Positions 41,542-41,702 of a stretch of 41,702 nucleotides of DNA are shown piece by piece (positions within the stretch are counted from its first letter, which is position 1; every line of letters starts with the position of its first letter). A program made the translations under genes and the position numbers. Source of the stretch: Aquabacterium sp. (lineage in GTDB: Bacteria; Pseudomonadota; Gammaproteobacteria; Burkholderiales; Burkholderiaceae_C); the NCBI RefSeq assembly GCF_014378415.1, contig NZ_JACMNS010000012.1, positions 1 to 41,702 on the forward strand, given 5' to 3'. Under the pieces are notes generated by a model. The model was given only the letters and a program-made list of their open reading frames with translations. It ran no database searches and was not told where the DNA came from.

Positions 41542-41702
41542 AGTTAATGGAGGACGGATTTGATTGTGCCATAGCCAATATTTCACTCAAGCCATCCGCT
41601 CAAAGACATCGAAACACGTTGCGACATGTTGCTCGGGAACGACAAGATCGGCCAATTACAATCCCGAAGTTACCTTCCGCCTGGATAAACGCCTCGCATG
41701 AC

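Larger units (their letters stand above)
41398..41702. other. Noncoding region upstream of ompA
   Basis: About 305 bases without a convincing gene. It contains the ompA ribosome-binding site, the tandem repeats (41493-41522) and the palindrome (41530-41541), and is AT-richer than the coding regions. I see no clear -35/-10 pair. An ATG at 41698 at the window edge may begin another gene, but too little is visible. Confidence 0.6.

Overview
The window is a chromosomal segment of a high-GC betaproteobacterium, most likely Burkholderiales near the Comamonadaceae or Sphaerotilaceae. The reasons are the Burkholderiales-style OmpA with an Ala/Pro-rich linker, the gmk-rpoZ-spoT and rph-rdgB-hemW gene orders, a split YeeE/DUF6691 pair under a BigR/SqrR-type repressor, and uniform GC-rich codon use. 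Family assignments come from recognised motifs; no database search was run. I see no rRNA, tRNA, CRISPR array, prophage or insertion sequence.

Layout. 1-310: noncoding, with a nested inverted-repeat element and a promoter with a 12-bp-arm operator. 311-2139: PaaX-family regulator and membrane fatty-acid desaturase. 2277-10004: type IV pilus minor-pilin operon (fimT, pilV, pilW, pilX, pilY1) ending in a TonB-like gene. 10026-11577: two minus-strand genes, a TVP38/TMEM64 membrane protein and a MerR-type HTH fused to a degenerate receiver. 11670-15415: greB, converging on the minus-strand gmk-rpoZ-spoT cluster. 15693-24381: a complete kdp potassium system (small ORF, kdpF, A, B, C, D, E) followed by a PtsN-like EIIA gene. 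24471-28007: a sulfane-sulfur operon (BigR/SqrR-type repressor, two half-size YeeE/YedE transporters, DUF599 protein, Lgt-like/TlpA fusion, persulfide dioxygenase). 28246-30033: hipBA. 30058-35613: yicC divergent from a Ser/Thr kinase, PP2C phosphatase, rph, rdgB and hemW. 35635-39700: fadD divergent from a Tat-signal small subunit and GMC oxidoreductase. 39732-41397: CREST-family (ceramidase-like) membrane protein and ompA, both on the minus strand. The last 305 bases hold only regulatory-looking repeats.

How the genes work together. The kdp block couples a high-affinity K+ pump to its sensor pair and adds a nitrogen-PTS-like EIIA, a protein class known to touch KdpD in E. coli. The sulfur block looks self-contained: a repressor with the two cysteines spaced exactly as in SqrR and BigR sits behind an AT-rich dyad, and the genes below it could import, reduce and oxidise sulfane sulfur. 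This is the best candidate for an incompletely described system, because its DUF599 member and Lgt-like/TlpA fusion have no assigned role. The gmk-rpoZ-spoT-greB region gathers GTP/ppGpp metabolism with RNA polymerase accessory factors. FadD next to a Tat-linked GMC dehydrogenase suggests oxidation of an alcohol followed by CoA activation.
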